NCBI GenBank assembly: GCA_947002045.1
Contig: CAMQJB010000005.1
Coordinates: forward strand, 7,849 to 71,848
Direction of reading: 5' to 3'
DNA from: an uncultured Collinsella sp.
GTDB lineage: Bacteria > Actinomycetota > Coriobacteriia > Coriobacteriales > Coriobacteriaceae
DNA: 64,000 nucleotides
Within the stretch, counting starts at the first letter, position 1. Every line of letters begins with the position of its first letter. The notes below the pieces were generated by a model. That model saw nothing but the letters and a program-made list of their open reading frames with translations, was not told where the DNA came from and ran no database searches. Below, piece after piece: positions 8,801 to 18,435 of this stretch. The position numbers were made by a program, and so were the translations under genes.

Positions 8801-11800
8801 TTGCCGTCCATGAGCACGTTTACCAGATGGAACTGGCCGCGTCCATCGCCCGCAATTCCACCGTTGGAGATTCCGCTAAACGTGGTGTTGGAAACCTTTG
8901 TGTTGGTGACATCGATGACGTCGGAACCGCTGTTAATCGCGCCAAGTAGACCGCCGCTCCAGCTGCCATTGATCGCAGCGTTCTCAATTGCGACGTTGTT
9001 GCAGGCTATGCCCAAGTTGCTGAAGTAGTAGCCGATAAGCCCGCCTGAACATTGGTAGGTGCCAGCGATGTTGATATTCTTGACGCCGCAGTCCTTGAAC
9101 CAGTACGCGTTGGAGCCGCTACCACCGCTCGTAACCTTCCCGATCAGGCCGCCCGCATTGCGAATCTTCGAATTCTTTCCGGTCTTATCGCCAATAGTGG
9201 CGTTCTCGGTGCCGCCTCCGGCTTCAATGCGCACGTTGCTCATGGAGATAACACCGCTATAGGCGTTTCCGACCACGCCGCCGGCACCCATATTTTTCAA
9301 TTGTTCTTCCGTCTGCCCCGCAGTCTCTCCGGTGATGAGCACATCGACCTTGGAGATGACCGCCGTGCTCGATGCGGCGGCTACCGTGGTGCCAATATTG
9401 GTGTTCACCGATACGTTGCTGGAGGTATAACCGAACACACCGCCCGCACGGCATTCTGAGGCTAGTCCCGTAGCAGTTATGGTCGAGTTCGCGCCAACAG
9501 TCTTTTCGCCCACTCCTTCGGCCACGGTTGTCCACACGCCGCACGCCGAGGCAACCGTACCCACGTAGCCGCCAACGTTCTTCTTTCCCGTGACGTTAAG
9601 ACCAGTGTACGAGCAGTCATAGAGCTGCACCGGAGAGGACACTCCTCCCCCGTAAGTCACAATCGAACCGTTGGCGCCATCGGCGCTGCGGCTCATAACG
9701 CCAGCGCTTCCGATGAGGCCACCGGCCGTGCAGCCTCCGGCTACGGTACTGCTAGAAATGTCCACGTTTTTGAACACGCCATAGGCGACCTCGCCATAAA
9801 CTCCTTGGTTCGCAGTTGAGCCCGCAAGGCAGCCGACTCCCACCGAGCCGCTGTTTGTATTGCTCGTCGACGTGGATTGCTCTGCCCCATTGGAAGTTAC
9901 ATAGGCAAGCGAAATGTTGCAGCTCTCGAAGTTGAGATTGCATACGTTTGCATTGCCGTTCTCTTCAATGCTTCCTTTATTGAATTGATTCGAGTAGAAC
10001 TTGATGGTGCTGAACAAGCCGCCTACGCCTGCAATGTTGTAGTCATCATCGACATACTCGCGCGTATTGTTCTTCACCTTAATCGTCGCGCCGTTGCCGT
10101 TGATGGTGGCGATACCCGGGGTGATGAAATCTTTGTCGTTGACCTTCTTGTCGGTCGCGCATGCGTTTGAGTAATAGCGGCCCGAAAGACCCAAGAACCC
10201 CGAGCCGTAATCCCTCATATCATAGGGCGCGCCTTGCTCAAACTGCAGATCCATGCCGCAAACGCCCATCGCACACACATAGCCAGTGCGCCAATCGGTT
10301 GCATATTTCTTAACCAAGTAAGGCGAGTTAATATCTTGTCCGTCTTTGCCGTCCAGCGGACCTTGGTACCCCTGGTTGCCCGGCGCCTTGAGATCATCGT
10401 TGACCGAAGTCGCGAAATCGCTCGCTGCGGCGGCATCGTCGGGTTTTCCGACCGCAGCGTAATTCGCATTGCGAACCTTGCCATACCGCTCATTTCCGAA
10501 CTTGTATCCCGTCGAGGAGATGGGGCCGTGGACGCTACTGCCCTCATACGCATGCGATCCACGATACGTGCCTCTGCCATCAGTCACGTCGGTATGAGCA
10601 GCTCCGGCACCCGCGCCACTGTTGATAATTGCAGACAGCACAAGCAGACCCTGTCGATCTTTAACTGTAGTTTTAGGAGCCTTGTTGTTTTGCTGGCCGG
10701 CACCCCAGCTGAATTTCATATACGTATCGGTTGTGGTTATGCAGCCGGTGTCATTCACATCAAGCTCGTTGATCTTGTAGTTAGCGTCTCCGTTCTCAAC
10801 GGAGCAGCCTTCGCTAAAGGCATAGCCATCAATCACACGACCAACATAAGGATTGTCGTACAGCTGGAAGTTGCCGCCACCTTCGCCACGGCTTTTGAAC
10901 TTTTCCTTGGTTCCAGCGCGCCAAGATGTCTCCGACATATGGCGGAAGATCACACCGCCGCCCGCAATGGCACCGACGTACCCGCCGATCGGAACAAGAT
11001 GAGGCTTAGTTCCGCCACCAGCAACCGTAAAGCCAGTTGTAGGGCTATCGGCCGTCGTCCCATTCACGACCACACCATCAATAATGTTATCGCCGCCAAG
11101 GATGCAGCCGATAACGCCACCAAAGAACGACGTTGGGACACCGTCGGTATCCTTGGCAGAATAAGTAATCGTCGCCGATGCGTTCACATAGTTGATGTTG
11201 AGGTTGCGCACTACGCTGCCATAGCTATAGGGAACCAGGCCGCGAAGCTCGCCGTTGTTGTTTTCAATCTCAATTGTTGCAGTCGAGGCACCCGGCTTGC
11301 CAACGATAACACCGCGGAACGGATTGGCCTTGTTGCCAAACCCGCCAAACGACGCCGCGTCTAGAGTGATCTTGTTGTCATTGATTGGCTCAATGCTGTA
11401 ATACGCGCTTTGCAGATACCGACGCATTGTGTCGTCGGAAAGCACTTCATTGGGATCGGTCTTGTCGCCAATCTTCTTCTCCCACCTCTTCGTGGCGTCG
11501 TTCGTCTGCTTATAGACATAGGTAACTTCATTGCCACGGTTGCCGTCATTTCGACGTTGGCAAAGCGTCGATTGGTCCTTTGCGATGGTCACCTCCCAGC
11601 CGTCGAGAGCGGTACCATTATTAATGTAGTTCGCAGCGGTATTAAACTCCAATGCCGAAGTGATTGCGTACGGGTCGCCATAGGTACCGCAGCCTGTCAC
11701 AAAGTTAGGAATACGCTGGTTGACTTTGATTTCGTGGTACTGAACGCCGCTTTCGGTGGCTTTTCCCTTGGCTACATAAGGAAGATAGTCGCTAAACCAA

Positions 11801-14800
11801 GGCCTTTCGGCATCCGTCGACTCGCCCTTTACCTTTACAAACCCTTCGTTGGTGCCATACGTCGCCTTATCGTAATACCAAAGTTGCTTGCCGGAGTACT
11901 CCCCCTTGGCATCGATTTCGCTTCCATATGTCACCTTGCCCGCATCGGCATCGGCCTTAGTAAAGGTATAGTCCGCAGAGCCCGTGCTCGTGCTTCCGTA
12001 GCCAAAACTCTCCAGCAGGCTCGCATGGGTGAAGATCGTTTTGTTCTTTTGGCTGGGCAAGCTGATTTGCTCAAACTTCGCCGTCACCTGATCGGAATTT
12101 TTTCCCACGCCGAGTCTGCCGAAGAGCGAGGTTGCCGCCGTGGCCCCATTCGCGTAGCTACGGGTTGAAATATTCTTAGCGCTCAGGTTCACGCATGTCT
12201 GCATCTCGTTGATAAGCAGAGGAGCGTAACTGGTATTGTCATTCACACCGTCGACCGTCAAGCCGTCGAGTGTCAGACCATCTATCTCGAGCTGCGCCAC
12301 ATTAGTCTCATTGATGGGCCCATAGATACAGCAGCACACAAGTGCACCGGACGAACTTCCCGCATCGTTCACAATAGAGCCCACGGTGCCTGCAAGCGTG
12401 GCATTTTTAACCTTGAGGCTGCCCGTATGGGTTCCGATGAGAGCGCAGTGCATATTTTCGTGCTGCGTGGCTTCGCTATTCTTTTTGTTGCCTTCTTGCT
12501 CAGCTTTAATGTCGGAATAATGGAACGTAATCGTTGCATTATTCACAGTAACCGTTGAGCCCTTCGCGGGATCAGTAGGATAGAAACTGTATCCATCTAA
12601 ATTGATTTCCACGCCCGCGCTGTTGCTCGTGCCAATATTGTTTCCTTGGAAAATAGCCTGATCTCCCGGAATGATATAGTCCTGAATCGCGCTAGGAGCA
12701 TACAGGTACGCACACCAAAGTAATAAGTACTCTGCGGAGTTCATCCAATTGTCTTTGCTAGCGTTTTCCGGTTTGTTGCCTACCTCCGCATATGCTTTGT
12801 CGAGATTGTAGTAGTAGCGAACAGAACCATTTGTTTGCGGAAAGCTATCAGAAGGATTAGCGGGGGCGATGCGATTTCGATAACTATTATCTCTAGCGGG
12901 ATCTCCGCTCATGTCCAGCTTTTGGTCCTCGGTATGAAGCGAGACAACCGCATTGCAGCCGTTATCGATCAGATTACTTTCGGGCTTCACGCCATTTGCA
13001 AGCCATTCGTCGTATGTCTTTACCTTTGGGGCGGTTATAGACACGTCATCCACAACATAAGCGGTGTCCCACCAAGCCCTGTCCTCCAGATATAGACCGC
13101 TGTAGGAAGTCTCGGCACCAAAGCTATTTGAATCGGATGTACTGCCGCGACCAATAAGAACGCCAAGCGTGGTTGCACTATTAGCGGTGAAGGAAGCGTT
13201 GGCCAAATTGATAGCATACTTATTGATGATCCAGTGGCCACTAGCGGCGTATACGAGACCGCCGACCTCGGTAGAGCTATTTGCGGTCACGGTCGTGTTG
13301 TTGGAAGTTTTTAGGGCGTAGGTGCTGTCGCTGGTATTCGCAGCAGTATCGCCAATGGTGACGATGGCGTTGCCCCAGCTGTAGCCCAGAAGACCACCGG
13401 CGCCGTTGAGCTTGTCGCCGTTCTTGCCCACGGTCATAGCGAATTCACTAAAGCTAAGACCGGTAATGGTAACTTTCTTCTCGTTCGATCCCTGCACAAT
13501 GCAGCCGATAAGACCGCCGACCTGGGCAATCTTGCCGCTGGTGCAATTGCCGGTTTCGATTGATCCGGCGACTTCGAGGCCCGCAACATTGAATGACGAG
13601 CCATAATCGCCCACATAACCAATGGCGCCGCCAATGCGACTATTGCCGTTAAGCGTTTTAGTTGCAGCGATGGTCGCTTGAGCCCTGCTGTTATCCTTAA
13701 ACGCAACCGTAGAAGCCGCCGACACGCTGCCCGCAATACCACCAATGTTCACTTCGTTGCCGAACGTATCATCACACGCGATATTCGTTTTGCACGTTAC
13801 GCCAGACAATGGCAGGTTGCCGACGATGGTACCTGCAAGCGACCCGGCATCGATAGCCGAACCGTTATCGAACTTCATGGAACCAGCGATTGTGACGTTG
13901 GAGATGGTTGCGCCGTTGACGGCCGCGAACAAGCCCAAGCGGCCGTGGCGGTAGATTTTGCCGTTGCCGTTGCTCGTGTCATTGCCGTCGAGCACAGCTT
14001 CACCACGCTTGCCGTACGGCTCGCCGACGGCAAGGTTGATTGTGCCGTTGCCATTTGTGCCGCCGCCGTTCAACGTTCCCGAGAAAACTTGCGAGCCGTC
14101 TGCACGATCCTGCGTGAAACCCGTCAGGCCCGTGCCCTTGAGATCAATAGTGCCGTTCACCGTAATGGTCGAGGACTGCAAGATGTTCGGGTTGTTTTCG
14201 GAAACGCCCTCGACCATGGAGTAGTAGCCGTTGGTTTGCCAGGTGATTGCAAGTTTGGCGAAATCCTCAACAGAGGTTAGGGTGCAGGCACCGTTAGCTG
14301 CCGTCAGCGAATCCGGCAAGGTCAACTTATGAGTGTCCACATCAAGCTTAATGAAGTCGCCGCCCAGACGAATAACTTCGCCGTAGGTCGCGATGTCGTC
14401 CGTCTTCGAGGCAGTATTGCTACGTTTGAAGGTCCAGCCCGCTGCACCCTTGTCAGCGTCAGAGCCATCGCCGACAGCAAAAATCAGCGCGTTGTGGTTC
14501 TCGTGTACGAGCTGGCCCGTCGTGCTGTTTTCGGCAAAACTTGCGCCCGACAGATCCGTGATGCCGCTGAATTTGATTACAGCATTCCACGCGGAGCCTG
14601 CAATTCCCGCGGCACGGTTGCTTTGCGCCTTACCGATAGGATTGTCGCTTGTAAGTTTGAAATCTCGCACGTCAAGGACATTGCGCGCGTCGACAACGCC
14701 CACGGCACCACCGAACTTTCCGGCGTCCGTTCGCGCCGAAGCATCTCCCTTGCACGCAACCGTCACGCCGTCGAGCACAACGGCGACAGGCTGCGAATTG

Positions 14801-16536
14801 GAGTCCGCGCTATCGCCAACATAGCCAACAACACCGCCCGTATCGGACAGCTTGCCCGCAAGTTCAAACTCAATTGAGCACGTTTTCTTATCCGCATCCT
14901 TTTGGACCACAAAGGCGCGCAGCGACTCATCGACGCCTTTTGCCGTCGCAAACACCTTGCCGACAAGGCCGCCGTAGCTGCCGTTGAAGCTAACTTCTTC
15001 CGGTAAGGTGAACTTGCTCTTATACGTTCCGCCTTGCACCACGATGTCGCCATTAGAAATATCGGCCACACCAAAAAGGGCGCCGGCGCGTTGCGATGCA
15101 CCAAGCGTCACAAGCTTGCCCAGGTCGAACATATTGGGCTTAACGATAAATCCTTGCGCAAAGCTCACGTCGCCGATGACGCCACCGGAGCAAGCGCTGT
15201 CTTTATCGCCGACGTTGCACGCCGGCTTAACCGTTACGCCATCAGCGATGTTGAGCGTGAGGTTGGTGGCCTTACCGATAAGACCGCCCGCCGCGTTTTT
15301 ACCTGCGACGCTCAGCGCCGAGACATCGATGCCAGTTGGTAGGGCGACGGTGGCACCCTCCCGCGCCTCGCCGATAAGACCCCCCGCGTTGGCATCAGCG
15401 GCTGTCGCGTTGATAGTGGGGGTACCGTCGAGTTTGTCCGGCAGGGCGAGGCCCGCAAGCGTAAGCGATGCTCCTTCGGCAAGGGTGTTCGCAAGCAAGC
15501 CCATGTTGCCTGCGCTCGATTGCATATCGACTGCCAGGGGGCTGTTCGCGCTTGTCGTATAGGTGGCGTTAAGCGTGAGCGCGCCCGTGACCTCGCCCAC
15601 AAGCGGCGAGGTTAGCTTGCAGATGTCCTTTTCGGCATCGCTCTTGGGCGTGCCCACGGTAACGGTGGCAGCAAGCGTCTTGTCCGCGCCCGTGACCTTT
15701 GCGGCCACGATGGGCTGGGCATCGGTACCCTTCCAGGTGAGCTTTACGGTGCTGTTGGCGTCGCTGAGCTCGATGTTGTTGAAGAGCGTCTTGTTGGCGG
15801 TAAGGGACCTGCCGCCCAGGTCGAGCGTACCTTTGAAAGGGTAGGCATCGCTGCCGAAGCCCTGGAACGTGAGGCTACCCAGGCCGTCCACGATCTCCGC
15901 GCCGCACACGTCGAAGTCGATGCCGGTCGAGCCACCTTTGGAGATGTTCGCGTTCTGGTAGATGGCGGGATCGGTGTTGGAGATGGCGATAAGGTCGGCG
16001 TTGGACTCAAAGGTAATGGCCGTGACGGCGCCCAAGTCGTCAGTGATGACATTGCCGTCACCCAACGCGTGCCTGAGAGCCTCGACAGTAGCGATGGGGT
16101 AGTTGGCGCCTGCCTGATCAGCAGCATCCGCGTCCGCGTCATCCGCTTGTTCTTCGTCAGCAGCGCCCTCATCGGTAGCCGCATCATCTTGGGACGCGTC
16201 GCCCTCCGTTGGGGTATCGCCGTTAGTGGTTCCATCGGTCGTGGAGTCCTGCGATTCGCCAGCGTTGGTAGAACCGTCGCCGCCCTCGGTAGCGCCAGCG
16301 TCGGCGCCCGGAGTCGTTGCGGCGTCATCAGATGCAGCCTGGTCAGCATCTTGCAGTGCGGTGGCCACGCCATCCTGTACGGAGCGCGCCGTGTTGCCCG
16401 CGGCGCGCGCGGCGGAGACGGATGCCTCCATAACGGCGTCGAGCTCTTGCGCGAACACCTCTGTGGAGGGCGCGAGCGCCTGGAAAATCATGATCGCAGT
16501 CAGGCATGCGGTTGTTATGCGCTTTGCCGTTCTCAT
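5872..16536 (-). CDS. Giant secreted beta-helix-type surface protein (3554 residues)
   Basis: The N-terminus is a Sec signal peptide (MRTAKR, hydrophobic core, STEVFA-QE, cleavage near residue 29). Residues ~60-150 are a Asp/Glu/Ala/Thr-rich disordered stretch. Most of residues ~150-2450 consists of degenerate short repeats in which GG(L/V/I)IG or GGxxGxxG recurs every few dozen residues between Ser/Asn/Thr-rich strands; this resembles the GLUG-type or right-handed beta-helix architecture of adhesins. Residues ~2500-3554 look like beta-sandwich domains with Tyr/Thr-rich strands. There is no LPxTG-type signal, no C-terminal transmembrane helix and no recognisable enzyme motif, so retention on the surface must depend on something else. 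It is the last gene of a four-gene operon with three membrane proteins. Parts of the gene (about 12100-13500) are visibly more AT-rich than neighbours. Adhesin function is an inference. Confidence 0.8.
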   Translation of the reverse strand: MRTAKRITTACLTAIMIFQALAPSTEVFAQELDAVMEASVSAARAAGNTARSVQDGVATALQDADQAASDDAATTPGADAGATEGGDGSTNAGESQDSTTDGTTNGDTPTEGDASQDDAATDEGAADEEQADDADADAADQAGANYPIATVEALRHALGDGNVITDDLGAVTAITFESNADLIAISNTDPAIYQNANISKGGSTGIDFDVCGAEIVDGLGSLTFQGFGSDAYPFKGTLDLGGRSLTANKTLFNNIELSDANSTVKLTWKGTDAQPIVAAKVTGADKTLAATVTVGTPKSDAEKDICKLTSPLVGEVTGALTLNATYTTSANSPLAVDMQSSAGNMGLLANTLAEGASLTLAGLALPDKLDGTPTINATAADANAGGLIGEAREGATVALPTGIDVSALSVAGKNAAGGLIGKATNLTLNIADGVTVKPACNVGDKDSACSGGVIGDVSFAQGFIVKPNMFDLGKLVTLGASQRAGALFGVADISNGDIVVQGGTYKSKFTLPEEVSFNGSYGGLVGKVFATAKGVDESLRAFVVQKDADKKTCSIEFELAGKLSDTGGVVGYVGDSADSNSQPVAVVLDGVTVACKGDASARTDAGKFGGAVGVVDARNVLDVRDFKLTSDNPIGKAQSNRAAGIAGSAWNAVIKFSGITDLSGASFAENSTTGQLVHENHNALIFAVGDGSDADKGAAGWTFKRSNTASKTDDIATYGEVIRLGGDFIKLDVDTHKLTLPDSLTAANGACTLTSVEDFAKLAITWQTNGYYSMVEGVSENNPNILQSSTITVNGTIDLKGTGLTGFTQDRADGSQVFSGTLNGGGTNGNGTINLAVGEPYGKRGEAVLDGNDTSNGNGKIYRHGRLGLFAAVNGATISNVTIAGSMKFDNGSAIDAGSLAGTIVGNLPLSGVTCKTNIACDDTFGNEVNIGGIAGSVSAASTVAFKDNSRAQATIAATKTLNGNSRIGGAIGYVGDYGSSFNVAGLEVAGSIETGNCTSGKIAQVGGLIGCIVQGSNEKKVTITGLSFSEFAMTVGKNGDKLNGAGGLLGYSWGNAIVTIGDTAANTSDSTYALKTSNNTTVTANSSTEVGGLVYAASGHWIINKYAINLANASFTANSATTLGVLIGRGSTSDSNSFGAETSYSGLYLEDRAWWDTAYVVDDVSITAPKVKTYDEWLANGVKPESNLIDNGCNAVVSLHTEDQKLDMSGDPARDNSYRNRIAPANPSDSFPQTNGSVRYYYNLDKAYAEVGNKPENASKDNWMNSAEYLLLWCAYLYAPSAIQDYIIPGDQAIFQGNNIGTSNSAGVEINLDGYSFYPTDPAKGSTVTVNNATITFHYSDIKAEQEGNKKNSEATQHENMHCALIGTHTGSLKVKNATLAGTVGSIVNDAGSSSGALVCCCIYGPINETNVAQLEIDGLTLDGLTVDGVNDNTSYAPLLINEMQTCVNLSAKNISTRSYANGATAATSLFGRLGVGKNSDQVTAKFEQISLPSQKNKTIFTHASLLESFGYGSTSTGSADYTFTKADADAGKVTYGSEIDAKGEYSGKQLWYYDKATYGTNEGFVKVKGESTDAERPWFSDYLPYVAKGKATESGVQYHEIKVNQRIPNFVTGCGTYGDPYAITSALEFNTAANYINNGTALDGWEVTIAKDQSTLCQRRNDGNRGNEVTYVYKQTNDATKRWEKKIGDKTDPNEVLSDDTMRRYLQSAYYSIEPINDNKITLDAASFGGFGNKANPFRGVIVGKPGASTATIEIENNNGELRGLVPYSYGSVVRNLNINYVNASATITYSAKDTDGVPTSFFGGVIGCILGGDNIIDGVVVNGTTADSPTTGFTVAGGGTKPHLVPIGGYVGAIAGGGVIFRHMSETSWRAGTKEKFKSRGEGGGNFQLYDNPYVGRVIDGYAFSEGCSVENGDANYKINELDVNDTGCITTTDTYMKFSWGAGQQNNKAPKTTVKDRQGLLVLSAIINSGAGAGAAHTDVTDGRGTYRGSHAYEGSSVHGPISSTGYKFGNERYGKVRNANYAAVGKPDDAAAASDFATSVNDDLKAPGNQGYQGPLDGKDGQDINSPYLVKKYATDWRTGYVCAMGVCGMDLQFEQGAPYDMRDYGSGFLGLSGRYYSNACATDKKVNDKDFITPGIATINGNGATIKVKNNTREYVDDDYNIAGVGGLFSTIKFYSNQFNKGSIEENGNANVCNLNFESCNISLAYVTSNGAEQSTSTSNTNSGSVGVGCLAGSTANQGVYGEVAYGVFKNVDISSSTVAGGCTAGGLIGSAGVMSRSADGANGSIVTYGGGVSSPVQLYDCSYTGLNVTGKKNVGGYVGTVASACGVWTTVAEGVGEKTVGANSTITATGLASECRAGGVFGYTSSNVSVNTNIGTTVAAASSTAVISKVDVLITGETAGQTEEQLKNMGAGGVVGNAYSGVISMSNVRIEAGGGTENATIGDKTGKNSKIRNAGGLIGKVTSGGSGSNAYWFKDCGVKNINIAGTYQCSGGLIGYYFSNLGIACNNVAIENAAINGSWSGGLLGAINSGSDVIDVTNTKVSNTTFSGISNGGIAGDGRGQFHLVNVLMDGNTYKSGVKQGVLLGEVDTRDNQYGLFAAGVDVKPGNSKTTSDLPPMVYTTNTAAVNKKTYIAFGDYNDRLDVPGKDTTLYGADDTATTAASPYVTTSPVSTLAVRASNDDTTDRYLFGDGVAIDTATTIQSEAGTSVAGRYTYTNIGGINDAGAYQNTSTYSADSPRPTFNTNNVTSGKKVANDFPVLMIPGNDTTTVEKYLNIVTNGGFSDARRLNGSAKHVTATAEVFSLADNGAFVKDAIASQTPTLKVLNNGTSSMVFRASTDWDNERGRFTLLTVTFSEAGQSYRVQVPIIVKRMLEIDFTATYSEGANFKAADYATKYDKHVLVSSGDTMTGYLTWTYGSARGEAVEYGWNTLLEAGGSMGPLNKSITFGATLPEGTQLTLVDTAHNNREYHCTVGAGGAASVKLTEFVDASKKAYVEPWLSETVGVKADEAKEDKDGAWVKLADDEVKDKSQAELAKMADAKVDGAYYRARTSSDATGTFYTLSVDKEEPKSENFYLVVRTPAGSAGVNGYTATTVDTSLNEHINYLLRGKIAADDKAAEDGHQNTASTYSVTSNYTHGLIDNNKNGIKQMELNDVTYPLTMKVSDTVKFDSNQQYTSSDALYYQLDSSLVNYGKNGSAAGAHGYPTGTQGTYSFYVTVGGKYYAPHASTVNGKTKWTWGEATAEDHRAATGVWTADGTDMKLTLADAGLGAIDLSGIREIAKNHGSEFTITMEANLAMTEPACQAGIIASQNGGTDKYTKPNYRACLSTNDETLSTSSNSAYIDGKAGYYRMDVGSSTIALEASKKSQLGINIDDLKSADGEIALVGTYDLSKLAGAEAMISNASTVTYTLSLQKRRQNDGRYDAVDNISSYITVLGSDKLANGSLSADGKNYVFTDSKGAGGAFATRDGNSLAFKHAFRVKVNTDVEGKDQTYANYRLVLTAHMFGGGVNDTPVNVSNLAGYANSDYVTYTLARINTKGIPHETKTN

Positions 16537-16605
16537 CTGGTCCTACCTCGTTCTATCTCATGCCCCGCGCGGGGTCTCAAAATCTATGCTTGCGGATTGC
16601 TTCGG

Positions 16606-17610
16606 CTAGTTCTGTGCGGCCGAACACGTAACGCCAATGGCTTCCCAGCTGGTCGGCTTCGAATCACCCTTCCGGTAAAAGGTGATGATTTCCGAGCCAG
16701 GAGATGCATCGTATGTGATCGAGTTGCCGCTGACGGCTGCTTGCCCATTACCGTTCTTGTGGTTCGCCTCAAAGAACGGATCGAGCTCGACCCCGCTTCC
16801 CCACGTGAGCTTTACCTTAGTCGTAGCGCCCGTAACGGTCACACGATAGTTGTAGGCGTCGAAGTCGCCGACATTCGTATCATCCTTGTTCTTGTCGACC
16901 CACTCGCCCGAAACGCCCGAAGCCGTCACCTCTGCACGTTCGGAAGGCGCAATCTTGGCGGCGAGCCATTTAAGGTTGGTGCCGGGGCTATTGGAGCCGA
17001 CCTTGGCTTTAACGGTGAAGGATGCTTTGTTGAGGTCCGCCTTGGAAAACGTAACCTTATAGGTATACATAGTTGCCTTGTTGGCAGGGAAGGAAAGGTC
17101 GACCGTGCCGCCCGCCGTCAGCGTGGGCTTACCGTTAACACTCCAAGTGCCCGTCGTTCCCGTCGCCTCCACGCTCAGCGTCGCGTTAACGTCCTTGTCG
17201 TTGACCTTGTTCTTGTCGCCCAGCAGATGGTTGTAAATGCGAAAGGTAAAGAAGCAGTTTTCCCCACTCGTGTCGGCGATGACACTTCGGACGGCAATAC
17301 CCTCGTCATTCAGCGTCTCATTCGTGTAACCCGTGAGCATGTCCGAAGCAAACAGCGCCTGCGACGTGCCCGAGACAGCGACCGACTTAAGAAAGTCACC
17401 CGCCAAAAAGGCCGTGTAGGTAAGGTAGGTACCCGCCACAATCGCGACGGCGCATAGCAGCACCGCAACCGTCCATAGGCGCTTGCGCACTTTAGAAGTA
17501 GGGGTCGCCGACTCCGTGCAGCAAGGCTCTGTCTTAGAATTATCTACCTGCGCAAAGTGCTTACCAACAGGCCTCGCGATTTCATTTTGCTCGTTCTTGT
17601 CTTTTCGCAT
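16606..17610 (-). CDS. Single-pass membrane protein with extracellular beta-rich domain
   Basis: The 334-residue protein has a ~45-residue basic/polar cytoplasmic N-terminus, one transmembrane helix (about residues 46-68) and an extracellular region. Right after the helix comes FLAGDFLKSVAVSGTSQALF, then Thr/Lys/Asn-rich beta-strand sequence (TVTGATTKVKLTW). The topology and the post-helix motif resemble TasA/camelysin-like or SipW-dependent exported proteins of Gram-positive bacteria, but I cannot assign a family with confidence. A strong ribosome binding site (GGAGGGGAGGGG) precedes the ATG. It lies 69 bases before the giant secreted protein and 24 bases after the previous gene. I infer that it is an accessory, fibre or anchor subunit of that protein. 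Confidence 0.6.
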   Translation of the reverse strand: MRKDKNEQNEIARPVGKHFAQVDNSKTEPCCTESATPTSKVRKRLWTVAVLLCAVAIVAGTYLTYTAFLAGDFLKSVAVSGTSQALFASDMLTGYTNETLNDEGIAVRSVIADTSGENCFFTFRIYNHLLGDKNKVNDKDVNATLSVEATGTTGTWSVNGKPTLTAGGTVDLSFPANKATMYTYKVTFSKADLNKASFTVKAKVGSNSPGTNLKWLAAKIAPSERAEVTASGVSGEWVDKNKDDTNVGDFDAYNYRVTVTGATTKVKLTWGSGVELDPFFEANHKNGNGQAAVSGNSITYDASPGSEIITFYRKGDSKPTSWEAIGVTCSAAQN

Positions 17611-17634
17611 CTGGCGCCCCTCCCCTCCTACTTA

Positions 17635-18435
17635 TTAGTTGCCGCTCGTGACGCGAGCGATTAGATAAACCATGTCGGTCTCTTTGACGTTGGAGACCGT
17701 CTTTCCGCTTACGGTCACAACGCCCGGATTCCACGTACATTCGATGATGAAGTTCGTGGCGGCGTTGGCTGTTTTGCCATTCCAGCCATCGAGCCCACTC
17801 CCTGCGAACTTGTGGTACCGATACAGCGGACGGGCGTTTTTCTGGACATTCACGTACGAGCCGTACGTCGGGTCGTTTGCCTCAAGCTCTTTAGCCAACG
17901 CACTTGTCCCGTCCGCGGAGTTGATAAAAGCAAACTCAATCGGGGTGCTGCTCTTCTTGCTCCATGAGTAGGTGCGGTTGAGCCCGTCGAGGCCGACCAC
18001 GGTGCCGTTTTTATCGTTCGGATTATTGACCGTCACGTGATACACGTTGATTGTCAGCCCCGTGATATTCGTTGTGTTGGCAATCTGCAGCTCAAACGCT
18101 TGACCGCCGGCAGCGGGATCGCCATTGTCGCTCTGCACACAAAACGCGCGACGAACGGTCACGGTGCCGTCGTCTTTCTTCTCATCGCCGCGCGACTCGT
18201 CATACGAAATCTCGATGGGCTCAATGCTTGTCTGGTTGGGACCCATGATCTTGAGCTGCGCGGGCGTTTGGATCTTGCCCACCGTGGACAGACTTTTGCT
18301 GCCCACAAACCACGAGAGCGACAAGCCGATGATAAGAACGATTGCCGCCAGCAGTATCAGGACCGCAAGAGCCTGTGCGCGGTGGTTTTCTATCCAATTG
18401 CGGGCATCGCCGAGGCGCGTTTGCATGGTGCTCAT
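17635..18435 (-). CDS. Single-pass membrane protein with extracellular domain, WF-motif type
   Basis: The 266-residue protein has a short cytoplasmic N-terminus, a transmembrane helix at about residues 21-43, and then SLSWFVGSKSLSTVG. The same pattern (L-x-W-F, about five residues, V/L-S-x-x-G) follows the helix in the next upstream gene. The remaining ~220 residues are extracellular and beta-rich (FELQIANTTNITGLTINVYHV), with two cysteines. There is no sorting signal and no enzyme motif. Its ATG overlaps the stop of the preceding gene as ATGA, so the two are translationally coupled. Function is unknown; a subunit of a surface fibre or anchoring complex is a reasonable inference from context. 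Confidence 0.6.
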   Translation of the reverse strand: MSTMQTRLGDARNWIENHRAQALAVLILLAAIVLIIGLSLSWFVGSKSLSTVGKIQTPAQLKIMGPNQTSIEPIEISYDESRGDEKKDDGTVTVRRAFCVQSDNGDPAAGGQAFELQIANTTNITGLTINVYHVTVNNPNDKNGTVVGLDGLNRTYSWSKKSSTPIEFAFINSADGTSALAKELEANDPTYGSYVNVQKNARPLYRYHKFAGSGLDGWNGKTANAATNFIIECTWNPGVVTVSGKTVSNVKETDMVYLIARVTSGN

